This document shows, piece by piece, positions 50,789 to 60,002 of a stretch of DNA of 64,000 nt; the first letter of the stretch is position 1; the number at the start of each line of letters is the position of its first letter. Source of the stretch: Alphaproteobacteria bacterium LSUCC0396 (lineage in GTDB: Bacteria > Pseudomonadota > Alphaproteobacteria > Puniceispirillales > Puniceispirillaceae); contig CP166131.1 of assembly GCA_041228345.1 (NCBI GenBank), positions 620,001 to 684,000 on the forward strand. Direction: 5' to 3'. The translations under genes were made by a program, and so were the position numbers. The notes under the pieces are model-generated. The model was not told where the DNA came from. It searched no databases and worked only from the letters and a program-made list of their open reading frames with translations.

Positions 50789-52705
50789 CTAGGCAGGTTC
50801 ACTACCCGGATTTTTTGGCCGGCCGGTACCCGGAAGACCTGTCCGTGATTTACGCTTTGGCTTTTGGTTGATCGGCGTATCTTCGGCGTCTTTGCGAACC
50901 AATGTGCCGCCCTCAACGATGATTTTGATCTCGTCGCCATCCAGCGTTTCATATTCAAGCAGCCCTTGTGCCAGACGCTCAAGCTCGACAGCAAACTTTT
51001 TCAATATCTTGGTTGCATCCTTGTACGCCTCATCAACAATCCGGCGCACTTCTATATCAATCGTCGAGGCAGTGGCATCGGCAACATTCTTTTGCTGTGA
51101 AACCGACCGGCCAAGGAAGACCTCTTGTTCATCCGCGCTGTACGCAAGAAAGCCCAATTTATCCGACATGCCCCATTCGGTGACCATGCGGCGTGCCATG
51201 TCTGTTACCATCCGGATATCCGATGACGCGCCGGTTGTTACCTTGTCATTACCAAAGATCAGTTCTTCGGCAATACGGCCACCACAAGCCACACGCAAAT
51301 CAGCATGAATCTTGTCACGCGCCAGCGAGATACGATCCCCCTCGGGCAGCCGCATCACCATGCCAAGCGCGCGCCCGCGCGGGATGATGGTTGCTTTGTG
51401 AATTGGGTCAGATGCCGGACAGTGCAGCGCCACAACCGCGTGACCTGCCTCATGATAGGCAGTCAGGCGCTTTTCATCGTCGGTCATCACCATCGAACGA
51501 CGTTCCGAGCCAAGCATAACCTTGTCTTTGGCCTCTTCAAATTCGGCCATAGAGACAGTCCGCCGCCCCTTACGCGCCGCCAGCAAGGCCGCCTCATTCA
51601 CCAGATTGGCAAGGTCAGCACCAGAAAACCCCGGGGTTCCACGTGCAATCACACGCGGCTCAACACCTTCGGCAAGCGGCGTCTTGCGCATATGCACTTT
51701 CAAAATTTTCTCGCGGCCCATCACGTCGGGGTTTGGCACCACCACCTGACGGTCAAAACGACCCGGGCGCAACAGCGCGGGATCAAGCACATCAGGACGG
51801 TTCGTTGCGGCAATCAGGATGACCCCTTCATTCGCCTCAAACCCATCCATTTCCACAAGCATCTGGTTCAACGTCTGTTCGCGCTCGTCGTTACCGCCGC
51901 CAAGACCGGCACCGCGATGGCGGCCAACAGCATCAATTTCGTCAATAAAGATGATACATGGCGCGTTTTTCTTGCCTTGTTCAAACATATCGCGAACCCG
52001 GCTGGCACCAACACCAACAAACATTTCGACAAAGTCAGAGCCAGAAATCGTGAAAAACGGCACATTTGCCTCGCCAGCAATCGCCTTGGCGAGCAAGGTT
52101 TTACCTGTACCGGGAGGGCCTACCAGCAACACGCCTTTCGGAATTTTACCACCAAGACGCTGAAACTTGCCCGGATCTTTGAGGAATTCTACAACTTCTT
52201 CCAGTTCGGTTTTGGCCTCATCAATACCGGCCACATCCTCAAATGTGACGCGCCCCTGATGTTCGGTCAGCAGCTTTGCCCGGGATTTACCAAACCCCAT
52301 CGCGCCGCGGGAACCGCCCTGCATTTGCCGCATGAAGAAAATCCAGATGCCAATGAATAACAGCATCGGGAACCATGACAGCAGGATCGAAAAGAAACTT
52401 GGCATACCGCTATCTTCGGGCGTCGCAACAATGCGGACATCATTTTCGTCAAGCACCTTCACCACATCGGTCGATGGCGGCATTACCGTGGTAATTACGC
52501 GTCCGTTACCTGCCTTACCGCGCAAATTACGCCCGTCGATCAGCACCTCTTCGATCTGGTTCGTTTTGACCTGCGCGACAAAGTCGGAATAGGCCACCTG
52601 ATCGGACGGGGTGTTTGTTGAAGGGCTCTGGAACATATTAAATAGTCCCATAAGCGCCGCGCCAAAAATAAGCCAGATGATGATATTACGTGCCAGATTA
52701 TTCAC
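50789..52705 (-). CDS. ftsH: Membrane ATP-dependent zinc metalloprotease FtsH
   Basis: The 638-residue inner-membrane AAA protease has two N-terminal membrane segments ([18 protein letters not shown] and [20 protein letters not shown]) around a periplasmic domain. The AAA module has [33 protein letters not shown] and the second region of homology [20 protein letters not shown]. The zinc site is [13 protein letters not shown] near residue 420. It degrades RpoH, LpxC and damaged membrane proteins in E. coli, and both targets are also encoded in this window. The start is GTG at 52705. Confidence 0.97.
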   Translation of the reverse strand: MNNLARNIIIWLIFGAALMGLFNMFQSPSTNTPSDQVAYSDFVAQVKTNQIEEVLIDGRNLRGKAGNGRVITTVMPPSTDVVKVLDENDVRIVATPEDSGMPSFFSILLSWFPMLLFIGIWIFFMRQMQGGSRGAMGFGKSRAKLLTEHQGRVTFEDVAGIDEAKTELEEVVEFLKDPGKFQRLGGKIPKGVLLVGPPGTGKTLLAKAIAGEANVPFFTISGSDFVEMFVGVGASRVRDMFEQGKKNAPCIIFIDEIDAVGRHRGAGLGGGNDEREQTLNQMLVEMDGFEANEGVILIAATNRPDVLDPALLRPGRFDRQVVVPNPDVMGREKILKVHMRKTPLAEGVEPRVIARGTPGFSGADLANLVNEAALLAARKGRRTVSMAEFEEAKDKVMLGSERRSMVMTDDEKRLTAYHEAGHAVVALHCPASDPIHKATIIPRGRALGMVMRLPEGDRISLARDKIHADLRVACGGRIAEELIFGNDKVTTGASSDIRMVTDMARRMVTEWGMSDKLGFLAYSADEQEVFLGRSVSQQKNVADATASTIDIEVRRIVDEAYKDATKILKKFAVELERLAQGLLEYETLDGDEIKIIVEGGTLVRKDAEDTPINQKPKRKSRTGLPGTGRPKNPGSEPA

Positions 52706-52742
52706 TAGATTTATCCTATCCCGGGTTCAACCTATGCCAGAT

Positions 52743-54152
52743 TCAACCCATCAATGTATTGGCAAGAAATACTGGGCGCCTTGCCATGCCTAAAAACCGC
52801 GCCGAGGTAACAGCTGACGACTGTGTCCGATCTCCCCTTTTTAATTGGGGATAAATCAAGCCGCCGTCAAGGGTTGTTACGACAGGAATTGCCTGTCGGG
52901 CGCGATATGGCAGCGAACGCCATGATAAAGGCAGCGCTTGGCCGGTAGAACACCTGTCAGAGCTGGCAAAAATCGCGGTCGCATCAGCAAACGCCTGAAC
53001 GATTCCAGCCCGCTCACTTTGCACCAGCCAACAGCCAGCAAAAACAACCTCCTCACCCGCAATAACAGGCATCGCACGCGGGTTGCGACCGGTTTCACGA
53101 AACAGGCGATACTCACTTGGCTTTTTGTCTCGGCAAGACGTTTTGTCCGGTCTAGCTGATTTATCTGTCTTGGCCGATGTGACGGGGCTGAAGTGACAGC
53201 CGCCAATGGTTGCAGACCGACCATCTTTGCACCGATCATAAAGACGATCCAAAGCGCCGGAAGATGGGCCGTAATCAGCGCCGCCAACCGCCATGATCAG
53301 TCGGCGCATGGCCAGCCTCCAGACAGGTTGCGGCAAATCCAGCAATGCCGTCATCGCGATGCTGGCAAATCCAGCCTCATGCAAATCAACCGCCCCCGCA
53401 AACCGGCGATCAGCCGCAGTCTCAGCAGCCATAGCCAACCGCGCCGCCGCATCACCAAGGCGGTGCAGATGCCGTGATGAAACCGCGCCTGATACGGCAG
53501 TTTGCTGGTCAATTTCAGCCAGAAATCTGCGAATACGAACACGCTCAAAAACCGTGTTTTCATTACTGGAATCAGTCTCAAAATCACAATCCAGCAATCG
53601 GCAAATTGCAACAAGCTGATCAGGCGTCCACGCCAGAACAGGCCGGCCGATTGAAACGTCATGCTGTATCCGGCAGGCTGGAATACCAGCAAGACCAGCA
53701 AGTCCCGAGCCCTTTAACAGACGCATTGCGACCGTTTCAGCCTGATCACCTGCATGATGCCCAAATAACAGGGCTGCGTCGCGTTGCCGCGCCATTGATC
53801 GTAAAATATTATGCCGGTTCAGACGCGCCCATTCCTGCAGACCAGACGCCGGACGCGGTGCGGTAATCGGAATGATATCGGCAGAAATCTGATAGCGCAG
53901 CAGCCGCGCCTGAACACGGCGCGCCTCTGCCCCGGCTTCAGCGCGCAATTGATGATTTATGATCACCGCTTGATGCGGCTTTCCCGCCACCGCCGCATAG
54001 CGCGCGGTAAGCAAGGCCAGTGCAGTACTGTCCGGCCCGCCCGATACCGCCGTTAGATACCCATTGCACTGGTCAAGCCCCAGCCGCGCCATCGCCGCAG
54101 CAAAGCGATCATCATAGGCAATGATAGGGTTAGCTGTCACATTTTGCAGCAT
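52743..54152 (-). CDS. tilS: tRNA(Ile)-lysidine synthetase TilS
   Basis: The enzyme puts lysidine at position 34 of the tRNA that reads AUA, an essential modification. The PP-loop ATPase motif is LTAVSGGPDSTALALLTARY, followed by INHQLRAEAGAEARRVQARL and LLFGHHAGDQAETVAMRLLK. The C-terminal half is diverged, as usual. I use the ATG at 54152 (469 residues), which overlaps the end of cpoB by 23 bases; a TTG at 54167 is also in frame. Neighbours cpoB and ftsH give the common alphaproteobacterial order. Confidence 0.9.
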   Translation of the reverse strand: MLQNVTANPIIAYDDRFAAAMARLGLDQCNGYLTAVSGGPDSTALALLTARYAAVAGKPHQAVIINHQLRAEAGAEARRVQARLLRYQISADIIPITAPRPASGLQEWARLNRHNILRSMARQRDAALLFGHHAGDQAETVAMRLLKGSGLAGLAGIPACRIQHDVSIGRPVLAWTPDQLVAICRLLDCDFETDSSNENTVFERVRIRRFLAEIDQQTAVSGAVSSRHLHRLGDAAARLAMAAETAADRRFAGAVDLHEAGFASIAMTALLDLPQPVWRLAMRRLIMAVGGADYGPSSGALDRLYDRCKDGRSATIGGCHFSPVTSAKTDKSARPDKTSCRDKKPSEYRLFRETGRNPRAMPVIAGEEVVFAGCWLVQSERAGIVQAFADATAIFASSDRCSTGQALPLSWRSLPYRARQAIPVVTTLDGGLIYPQLKRGDRTQSSAVTSARFLGMARRPVFLANTLMG

Positions 54153-55272
54153 CACGAAGGGCGGCAAGCCGGGTCATAAATGATTCCGGCGGCGTGTCCA
54201 GCAGCTTTGGCAGGGATTCATAAATTTCACACGCTTGTTCCGGCGGGGCAAAATTCGACACTGATTCGGCAATCCACATTGTTGTATCCACAAGCCGCGC
54301 ATCGGCAGGATAGGCGGTGTTAAACTCGGAAAAAGTCATTGCCGCCTTTTCATATTCGCCACGCATAAACTGAACCCGGCCTAACCAGAATGTGGCATCG
54401 GCCTCGCGCTCATGCCCCTTGTTAAATATACGGAATTCGGCAAAGGCCAATTCGGCTGTTTCCAGATCATTTTGCAGGGCGCGCCCTAGGGCAAATCGGT
54501 ATTGTTCTTCCGGGCTAACCGCCGGCAGGACCTCGGGTTGGGCTGGCTCAACCGGCTGCGCCGCGGCGGCCACTTCTGCTGTCATGTTCTTTGCGTCGGC
54601 GTTATTTCCAGCAGTTGCCAGCGGCATTGCATCACCGCCGGACAATGCCGGATCAGCTGGCGTGCCTTCGGGCGCATTACCAACCGCCTGCACCTCGGAT
54701 TGGGCATTATTACTCAGCGTATCAAGCTCACGGTTGAGCGCGCCTTCTTCGACCGACCATTTCATCACACCGCTGTTGCTCTCGCGCGTCATCTGAACAT
54801 TTGCTGGCGCATCTGCAGCCATCGTTTCTTGTTGTGCTGTTGCCGAGGCAAGCTCACTGCCGCCAAGCGAAATCAGCGTTTGCACCCGCTTTTCCAGACG
54901 AAGGAGGCGAAATTCGGTATCTGAGGTGATTTCTAAAGTTCGCTCCATCCGGCGGCTTGTCGTCGCCAGCGTATCATTCAGCCGTTCCATCTCGTTACGA
55001 AGTGCATTCAGATCGGCAATTTGCGCCGTTCCAGCTTGCGCCGAGCTTGAGCCAAGCTGTTCAACCTTCATTTTGATTTCACGAAGATCCTTCTCAACTA
55101 CCCCGCGAATTTCCTTTAAACCCTGTTCGAGAATATCCATACGTTGCTGGTGCCGCGTTAACAGCGCACTGGTGTTTGATGAGATTGCACCATCGCTACC
55201 AATGTTCTGAGCCATGGCATTCCCGGGCACCATCAAACTTGCCACCACCAAAAAGACTATCCGTTTGTTCAT
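54130..55272 (-). CDS. cpoB: Cell division coordinator CpoB (YbgF)
   Basis: This 380-residue periplasmic protein links Tol-Pal with peptidoglycan synthesis at the septum. A signal peptide (RIVFLVVASLMVPGNAMA, cleavage near residue 22) leads into an N-terminal coiled coil (QQRMDILEQGLKEIRGVVEK and LNALRNEMERLNDTLATTSR). A long linker rich in Ala, Pro and Asn follows. The C-terminal TPR repeats include RALQNDLETAELAFAEFRIF and YEKAAMTFSEFNTAYPADAR. The ATG at 55272 is chosen because the signal peptide starts there. A terminator between pal and this gene suggests that its expression is partly separate. Confidence 0.88.
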   Translation of the reverse strand: MNKRIVFLVVASLMVPGNAMAQNIGSDGAISSNTSALLTRHQQRMDILEQGLKEIRGVVEKDLREIKMKVEQLGSSSAQAGTAQIADLNALRNEMERLNDTLATTSRRMERTLEITSDTEFRLLRLEKRVQTLISLGGSELASATAQQETMAADAPANVQMTRESNSGVMKWSVEEGALNRELDTLSNNAQSEVQAVGNAPEGTPADPALSGGDAMPLATAGNNADAKNMTAEVAAAAQPVEPAQPEVLPAVSPEEQYRFALGRALQNDLETAELAFAEFRIFNKGHEREADATFWLGRVQFMRGEYEKAAMTFSEFNTAYPADARLVDTTMWIAESVSNFAPPEQACEIYESLPKLLDTPPESFMTRLAALRDAAKCDS

Positions 55273-55362
55273 ACCGTCTGTTCCCAACGCTGAAAATCAA
55301 GGTGGATGACCGCAATCATCCAGTGCTGCCACCATAGAGACGGTTTTAGGCAGAAATTAGGC

Positions 55363-55390
55363 AAAAAAAAGAGGAGCTATTGCTCCCCTT
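55363..55390 (-). terminator. Rho-independent terminator after pal
   Basis: On the minus strand AAGGGGAGC and GCTCCTCTT form a nine-pair stem (one G-T pair) with a four-base loop, 55390-55369, followed by a run of T. It lies 20 bases after the pal stop and before cpoB. Confidence 0.9.
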
Positions 55391-55410
55391 ACTCTTTAGG
55401 TGCAATCGGC

Positions 55411-55971
55411 TTAGTTGAGAAGCGTTGCAGCGCGACGATTTTTCGCCCACGAGTCTTCGTTTGAGCCCACAACTGACGGGCGCTCTTTACCGTATGAAAC
55501 GGTGCGGATGCGCGCCGCGTTCAGGCCTTTGGCCAGCAAATAATCGCGCACAGAAACTGCACGACGATCACCAAGCGCGAGGTTGTATTCTCGGGTTCCG
55601 CGCTCATCAGCGTGCCCCTCGATGATCACAACCATTGTTGGATTTACGTTCAAAAATGCTGCCTGACGGTCAAGTGTGGCTTGCGCCTCACCATCCAACT
55701 CGGAGCTGTCAAAACCAAAATAGACAGTGTTACCGACCTGAGCTAGCTTTTCAGCGTCACTCATCTGCGTTGCGGCTGTTGTACTACTGCTAGACGATGC
55801 GGCGCTAGCTGTTGCGCTGCCTGTCGAACTGCCTGTCGAACTGCCTGTCAAACTGCCTGTCGAACTGCCTGTCGAACTACCGGAAGCGCTATCTCCCGAA
55901 ACATTTGATGCTGTTTCACAAGCAGCAAAGAGGAACGCTACAGCGAAAAGAGCGAGGATTCGTTGAAACAT
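55411..55971 (-). CDS. pal: Peptidoglycan-associated lipoprotein Pal
   Basis: The 186-residue outer-membrane lipoprotein binds peptidoglycan through its OmpA-like domain and is pulled by TolA and TolB during constriction. The signal ends at LFAAC (Cys near residue 19). The OmpA-like part begins NTVYFGFDSSELDGEAQATL and has VVIIEGHADERGTREYNLAL with the DAP-binding residues. Between them is an unusual Ser-Thr-Gly-Ser linker made of tandem tetrapeptides, encoded by a 12-bp repeat. Its leader carries a 14-bp palindrome. Confidence 0.96.
   Translation of the reverse strand: MFQRILALFAVAFLFAACETASNVSGDSASGSSTGSSTGSLTGSSTGSSTGSATASAASSSSSTTAATQMSDAEKLAQVGNTVYFGFDSSELDGEAQATLDRQAAFLNVNPTMVVIIEGHADERGTREYNLALGDRRAVSVRDYLLAKGLNAARIRTVSYGKERPSVVGSNEDSWAKNRRAATLLN
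55817..55882. repeat. 12-bp tandem repeat, five full units, in the pal linker
   Basis: CTGCCTGTCGAA on the plus strand repeats at 55817, 55829, 55841 (with one change), 55853 and 55865, followed by a decayed partial unit to 55882. It encodes G-S-S-T or G-S-L-T steps of the linker after the lipidated cysteine. Because 12 is a multiple of three, copy-number changes would keep the frame. Confidence 0.95.
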
Positions 55972-55993
55972 CTATATGCTCCCTATTTGTTGG

Positions 55994-56007
55994 TCCGGTA
56001 TACCGGA
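55994..56007. promoter_or_regulatory. 14-bp perfect palindrome in the pal leader
   Basis: TCCGGTATACCGGA is self-complementary and lies 23 bases upstream of the pal start codon on the minus strand. It could be a protein operator or a short RNA hairpin close to the ribosome-binding site. I know no regulator with this target. Confidence 0.4.
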
Positions 56008-56177
56008 TGGTTTGTCTTCCGCTTTGTTATAGGTGACCAGATACACAACGCACGCTTGATTGTCACTACATTCGTTTCACGGACATGCTCATCAACCAGC
56101 TTTCGCCAGTCTTTATCTACTTTGTGCATAGCCTAAAACCAGCAAGAATGAAACCCAAAAGTTATTCAATAGGCACT

Positions 56178-56204
56178 AAAACAAAGAATTTCTCGAGGAA
56201 ATTC
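56178..56204 (-). terminator. Rho-independent terminator after tolB
   Basis: On the minus strand GAATTTC and GAAATTC (56204-56186) form a seven-pair stem with a five-base loop, followed by TTTGTTTT. It lies about 160 bases after tolB's stop and ends the tolQRAB transcript. Confidence 0.7.
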
Positions 56205-56365
56205 CCGCCACCCCGTTCCTGCGAATTCCCCAAAAAACCCATAGATGTCACCCTGCGAACCGGCGTAGCACGGCCTCGTTTGGGCGCATTAAACCGCCAG
56301 CAACATGCCCGTTGCCCGCGCTTTTGAGCCTTTAAAAACGCATAATGCCATTCACGCAAAACGAT

Positions 56366-57715
56366 CTAGCGCAATATAGGTGACCATGCCGGATCAGACG
56401 CATCCGACGGCGTAATAATCCGTTTTTCGTTAAAGCCGGTAATATCGATCCGGTAAACATGAGTATCACCGCCACTGCCATCAGTTTCGAAAGGCTGTTG
56501 CTTAAAATACATCAACACACGACCATTTGGCGCCCATGTTGGGCCTTCAACAAGAAACCCGCTGGCAAGCAGTCGCTCATCACTGCCATCAACATTCATC
56601 ACCCCGATATAAAACTGGCCATTAGCCATTTTGGTAAAGGCGATAATATCACCACGCGGCGACCAGACCGGCGTTGCGTAACGCCCCTGATTAAAGCTGA
56701 TCCGCCGCACATTAGCCCCGTCGGCATCCATCACATATAGCTGCTGGCTGCCGCCACGATCCGAGTTAAAGACGATCTGCTTGCCATCTGGTGAATAGGA
56801 CGGCGATGTATCAATCGAGGCTGATTGCGTCAGACGGTTAATCGCCTGTGTGCGCATATCCATTTCGTAAATATCGGTCATGCCATTTTGCGCGAGGCTC
56901 ATAATCAGCTTGTCCCCGGACGGGGCAAATCGCGGCGCGAATGTCATCCCCGGAAACGAACCAAGCCGTTCGGTTCGCCCCGTCGCAATTTCAAACAGAT
57001 AGACATTTGGCTCGTCGTTAAAATAGTTCAGATACGCAATCTCATTTGCAGTTGGCGAAAAGCGCGGGGTAAGAACCAAATCGGCACCAGAGGTTAGATA
57101 TTGATGATTATGCCCATCCTGATCCATGATTGCCAAACGTTTCAGACGGCGGCTTTGCGAGCCGGATTCAGCAACATAAACAACGCGCGTGTCAAAATAG
57201 CCGGTATCGCCGGTGAATTCTTCATAGACAAAATCGGCGATTTGATGCGAGATGCGGCGGATCGCCGCCTGATCAGCATTGCCGCCACCGCCGGTGATAT
57301 TACGCTGGATCACCGCGTCCCATAGCACAAATTCAACTTGCAGCATTCCAGCACCATCGACATAGGCCGACCCGACAAGCAGTCCTTTCACGCCCAATGG
57401 TGTCCAATTCGTAAAATTTGGCCGGATAGATGGTGCCTTTGGCGGCTCGATAAACGCAGCGCTGTCAACCGGTGCAAACAGGCCAGAGCTTTCTAGATCT
57501 TCTGAAATAATTTGCGCAATCTGCTTGCCAATTTCAGTAACCTTGCCGTCCGGACCGGTAAAATTAGCAATCGCAATCGGCGTTGGCGCCACCTGACCTT
57601 CGGTAATATCGATCCGAAGCTGCGCATGTGCCAGATTACTTAACAGGCCAAAACAGGTTACCATCACGGCTATCAGTCGAAAGAACATCATCATTGTCAG
57701 CCTATTCCCATTCAT
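56366..57715 (-). CDS. tolB: Tol-Pal system protein TolB
   Basis: The 449-residue periplasmic protein has a signal peptide ([20 protein letters not shown], cleaved near residue 31). An N-terminal domain starts [20 protein letters not shown] and a six-bladed beta propeller follows with repeated motifs such as [20 protein letters not shown] and [20 protein letters not shown]. It binds Pal and is released by TolA. It follows tolA by 48 bases, and the operon's terminator follows. Confidence 0.97.
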   Translation of the reverse strand: MNGNRLTMMMFFRLIAVMVTCFGLLSNLAHAQLRIDITEGQVAPTPIAIANFTGPDGKVTEIGKQIAQIISEDLESSGLFAPVDSAAFIEPPKAPSIRPNFTNWTPLGVKGLLVGSAYVDGAGMLQVEFVLWDAVIQRNITGGGGNADQAAIRRISHQIADFVYEEFTGDTGYFDTRVVYVAESGSQSRRLKRLAIMDQDGHNHQYLTSGADLVLTPRFSPTANEIAYLNYFNDEPNVYLFEIATGRTERLGSFPGMTFAPRFAPSGDKLIMSLAQNGMTDIYEMDMRTQAINRLTQSASIDTSPSYSPDGKQIVFNSDRGGSQQLYVMDADGANVRRISFNQGRYATPVWSPRGDIIAFTKMANGQFYIGVMNVDGSDERLLASGFLVEGPTWAPNGRVLMYFKQQPFETDGSGGDTHVYRIDITGFNEKRIITPSDASDPAWSPILR

Positions 57716-57763
57716 TTCTTTTCGCCTTTGGGTAGCGCGCCATTGCGTTTTCCCATTTTATCG

Positions 57764-58747
57764 TTAACGGGTTAGGAATTTTGGATCAAACCCGAAAATA
57801 AAGCTTTTCCACTGTTCGTACTTGTCCAATGGCACTGGCAGCGGCGAGCATTTAAACATTGTGCGAATAGCCTCATCCGCCGCAACCCGGTATGTCCGGT
57901 CGGTGGCAAGCCGCATTTTGTTATCAACCTCGGCGGTCAAAACCTTTCCGTCTCTATCTAACGTGACAATTATGTCAACAATTAGCGTGTTTGCCCCTGC
58001 TGTGCCAATTGGCGGCGACCAGCATGATGACACATGCTGGCGGATACGATCAATATCAGACAGGCCAAGCGGGCCAACGACCGGTTTATCCGGTGCGCGG
58101 ATAGCGTTACCAGCCGCCGATGTCAGGCTCGAGCTCAGTTTTTCGGCTGCATCTTTGCGCTCTTGTTCACGCCGCTTCTTTTCAGCCTCCTCAGACACAG
58201 CCTTTGCCTTGGCAAGGTTTTGCATTACCCCGCTCAACGCATCCTGACGCGCTTTGTCTAACGCCTTTTGGCGTGCCAGCTTATTGACGCGCGTCGGTGG
58301 TGATTGCGGCACTGGAACCGGCGCCTTTTGTGCTGCCACCTGCTTTGGCTTGGATTTTGGCGGGGCTGGCGGTTGCTTGATTTCCGGCTTTGGTTTTGGC
58401 TTTGGCGCGACTTTTTGCGGCAAAATCTCGGCTTTTAGATCAGGTGCCTTTGGCAGTGGCTTTGGGGCTGGCTTTGGGGCTGGCGGTGTTGGCGGTTTGG
58501 CGCGCGGTGGGGCCGGCGGAGGTGGCGGCGTTGGCTTTTTAGAGCGGGCCTCTTTTTGTTCCTGCTTTGCCGTGCTTGGCTTGTCGCCCTGATCCAGATT
58601 TGTCGTTGGCACAGATTGCACCATTTCCATCACAATAATCGGCTGTTCCTCGGGCAGATCACGCTTGATCGACGGCAGACCAATCCACGCCAGCACAACA
58701 ACACTGACGTGCAGTCCAACCGAAATTAACAGCGAACGACGATCCAT
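57764..58747 (-). CDS. tolA: Tol-Pal system protein TolA
   Basis: The 327-residue inner-membrane protein spans the periplasm and transmits the proton-driven force of TolQR to Pal and TolB. It has an N-terminal membrane anchor (SLLISVGLHVSVVVLAWIGL) and then a very Pro/Lys/Ala-rich segment of about 70 residues (KKPTPPPPPAPPRAKPPTPP and on). A charged helical stretch (KKRREQERKDAAEKLSSSL) leads to the C-terminal TolA domain with SCWSPPIGTAGANTLIVDII. A 12-bp tandem duplication (58461-58484) sits in the proline-rich part. Confidence 0.92.
   Translation of the reverse strand: MDRRSLLISVGLHVSVVVLAWIGLPSIKRDLPEEQPIIVMEMVQSVPTTNLDQGDKPSTAKQEQKEARSKKPTPPPPPAPPRAKPPTPPAPKPAPKPLPKAPDLKAEILPQKVAPKPKPKPEIKQPPAPPKSKPKQVAAQKAPVPVPQSPPTRVNKLARQKALDKARQDALSGVMQNLAKAKAVSEEAEKKRREQERKDAAEKLSSSLTSAAGNAIRAPDKPVVGPLGLSDIDRIRQHVSSCWSPPIGTAGANTLIVDIIVTLDRDGKVLTAEVDNKMRLATDRTYRVAADEAIRTMFKCSPLPVPLDKYEQWKSFIFGFDPKFLTR
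58461..58484. repeat. 12-bp perfect tandem duplication in tolA
   Basis: TTTGGGGCTGGC is present at 58461-58472 and 58473-58484. It encodes the repeated A-P-K-P steps of the TolA proline-rich segment. Confidence 0.9.
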
Positions 58748-58783
58748 TTCTAGCGTTCCACGCGCATCTGCATCAGCTAGCCA

Positions 58784-59212
58784 TTATTTTGCTTCGGGCA
58801 GCTGGGCCACCAAGGCAACCTTTTCAAATCCGGCCGACTGTATCCGCCCCATAACGCCCAGCACCTCGCCATAAGTCACCGCCTTGTCGCCGCGAACAAA
58901 AATACGGACATCGGGATTGGCGTTAGATATTGCCTTTAGGCGCGGGATTAAAACCTCAGCCTCAACCGCGGTTTCCTGCAAATAAAGGCTGCCGTCAGAT
59001 TTGATCGAAACCACCAAAGGCGCCGCATCGGCATTAATGGCACCGGCTTTGGTTTTCGGTAAATCAACCTCGACCCCGACGGTTAAAAGTGGCGCCGTAA
59101 CCATAAATACGATCAACAGCACCAGCATCACATCGACAAACGGCGTGACGTTAATTTCGCCCATTGGGCGATGCCGCCTGCCGCCGGTCGAACGTTTGAT
59201 CCCCGCACCCAT
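58784..59212 (-). CDS. tolR: Tol-Pal system protein TolR
   Basis: The 142-residue ExbD/TolR-family protein has one membrane segment, FVDVMLVLLIVFMVTAPLL, holding the conserved proton-path aspartate, preceded by MGEINVTPFVDV. The periplasmic domain follows. With TolQ it forms the proton-driven motor. One base overlaps tolQ, and 36 bases separate it from tolA. Confidence 0.96.
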   Translation of the reverse strand: MGAGIKRSTGGRRHRPMGEINVTPFVDVMLVLLIVFMVTAPLLTVGVEVDLPKTKAGAINADAAPLVVSIKSDGSLYLQETAVEAEVLIPRLKAISNANPDVRIFVRGDKAVTYGEVLGVMGRIQSAGFEKVALVAQLPEAK

Positions 59213-59937
59213 TATTTACCGCCTTCATCGAGCTGGCGTGCCAACAGCGTGCTGAATTCCTGCGCAAAGGTTTCCAGCCTCGCGCCAAACCGTTCCAGAT
59301 CACCGGCAAATTTATTATAGGCAATCACTGCTGGAATTGCTGCCGCCAGACCCAGCGCCGTGGCAAACAGCGCCTCGGCGATACCCGGCGCAACAACAGC
59401 AAGGCTGGTATTTTTGGACTCGGCAATTGACTGGAACGAACTCATGATCCCCCAGACCGTGCCCAGCAACCCGACAAAAGGTGATACCGAGCCGATTGAG
59501 GCAAGAAAATTCATCCCCCGTTCCATCCGTTCCATCTCGCGGGTGATGGTAAAGGTCATTGACCGGTCAATCCGGCTAACCAGTGAGGCGCGCAGATCAG
59601 CCCGGGCCGAATCTGCTAGCCCGCGCGCAGTTGCCCGGCGCCACTCGCGCATCGCCGCCACAAACACAATCGACATCGCATCGCGGGGGTTTGCGCCGGT
59701 ATCATCATAGAGCTTGTCTAACGAGCCGCCTGACCAGAACGCATCTTCAAAGGCGTGTGCTAGCCGGCGCTCGCGCCGAATGATGGTAATTTTTTCAACA
59801 ACAATGGCCCAGCACCACACCGATGCCAGAACCAGCAACACCATAACCAGTTTGACAAAAGGATCCGCCGCCCAGAACAGGCCCATGATGGTGAGATCTG
59901 CACTTGAATGGGTTACCGTCATTTCCACAGAATTCAT
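59212..59937 (-). CDS. tolQ: Tol-Pal system protein TolQ
   Basis: The 241-residue ExbB/TolQ/MotA-family membrane protein has three membrane segments: PFVKLVMVLLVLASVWCWAI, NFLASIGSVSPFVGLLGTVW and ALFATALGLAAAIPAVIAYN. They surround the TolR segments in the motor. It is the first gene of the tol set; ybgC ends 65 bases after the tolQ start in genome coordinates, that is, upstream of it. Confidence 0.97.
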   Translation of the reverse strand: MNSVEMTVTHSSADLTIMGLFWAADPFVKLVMVLLVLASVWCWAIVVEKITIIRRERRLAHAFEDAFWSGGSLDKLYDDTGANPRDAMSIVFVAAMREWRRATARGLADSARADLRASLVSRIDRSMTFTITREMERMERGMNFLASIGSVSPFVGLLGTVWGIMSSFQSIAESKNTSLAVVAPGIAEALFATALGLAAAIPAVIAYNKFAGDLERFGARLETFAQEFSTLLARQLDEGGK

Positions 59938-60002
59938 TTAACTACCCTTTGTTTTCGCCTTAACGGCATTCAATTTTGCATCCACATGACACGTGCTTAA
60001 TA

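Larger units (their letters stand above)
55972..56365. other. Spacer between tolB and pal
   Basis: These 394 bases hold no supported gene. They contain the terminator of tolQRAB (56178-56204), a palindrome in the pal leader (55994-56007) and presumably the pal promoter; on the minus strand GTGACA and TATCTG are 17 bases apart, a weak match. A 65-codon minus-strand frame (56359-56162) lacks any family feature and runs across the terminator. Confidence 0.55.

Noticed and set aside
51305-52360. Long plus-strand open frame (351 codons) opposite ftsH
   Set aside because: It lies wholly on the other strand of a certain ftsH gene, its translation is rich in His, Arg and Asn with no domain, and such frames are common opposite codon-biased genes.
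55817-55882. Regular short repeats as a CRISPR array
   Set aside because: Units are 12 bp with no spacers and lie in frame inside pal.
56162-56359. Minus-strand frame of 65 codons between tolB and pal
   Set aside because: It is Arg- and Cys-rich, lacks a ribosome-binding site and runs across the tolB terminator.
58254-58592. Glycine- and phenylalanine-rich plus-strand frame opposite tolA
   Set aside because: It is the mirror of the tolA Pro/Lys repeats, so the repeats arise from the real gene's composition.
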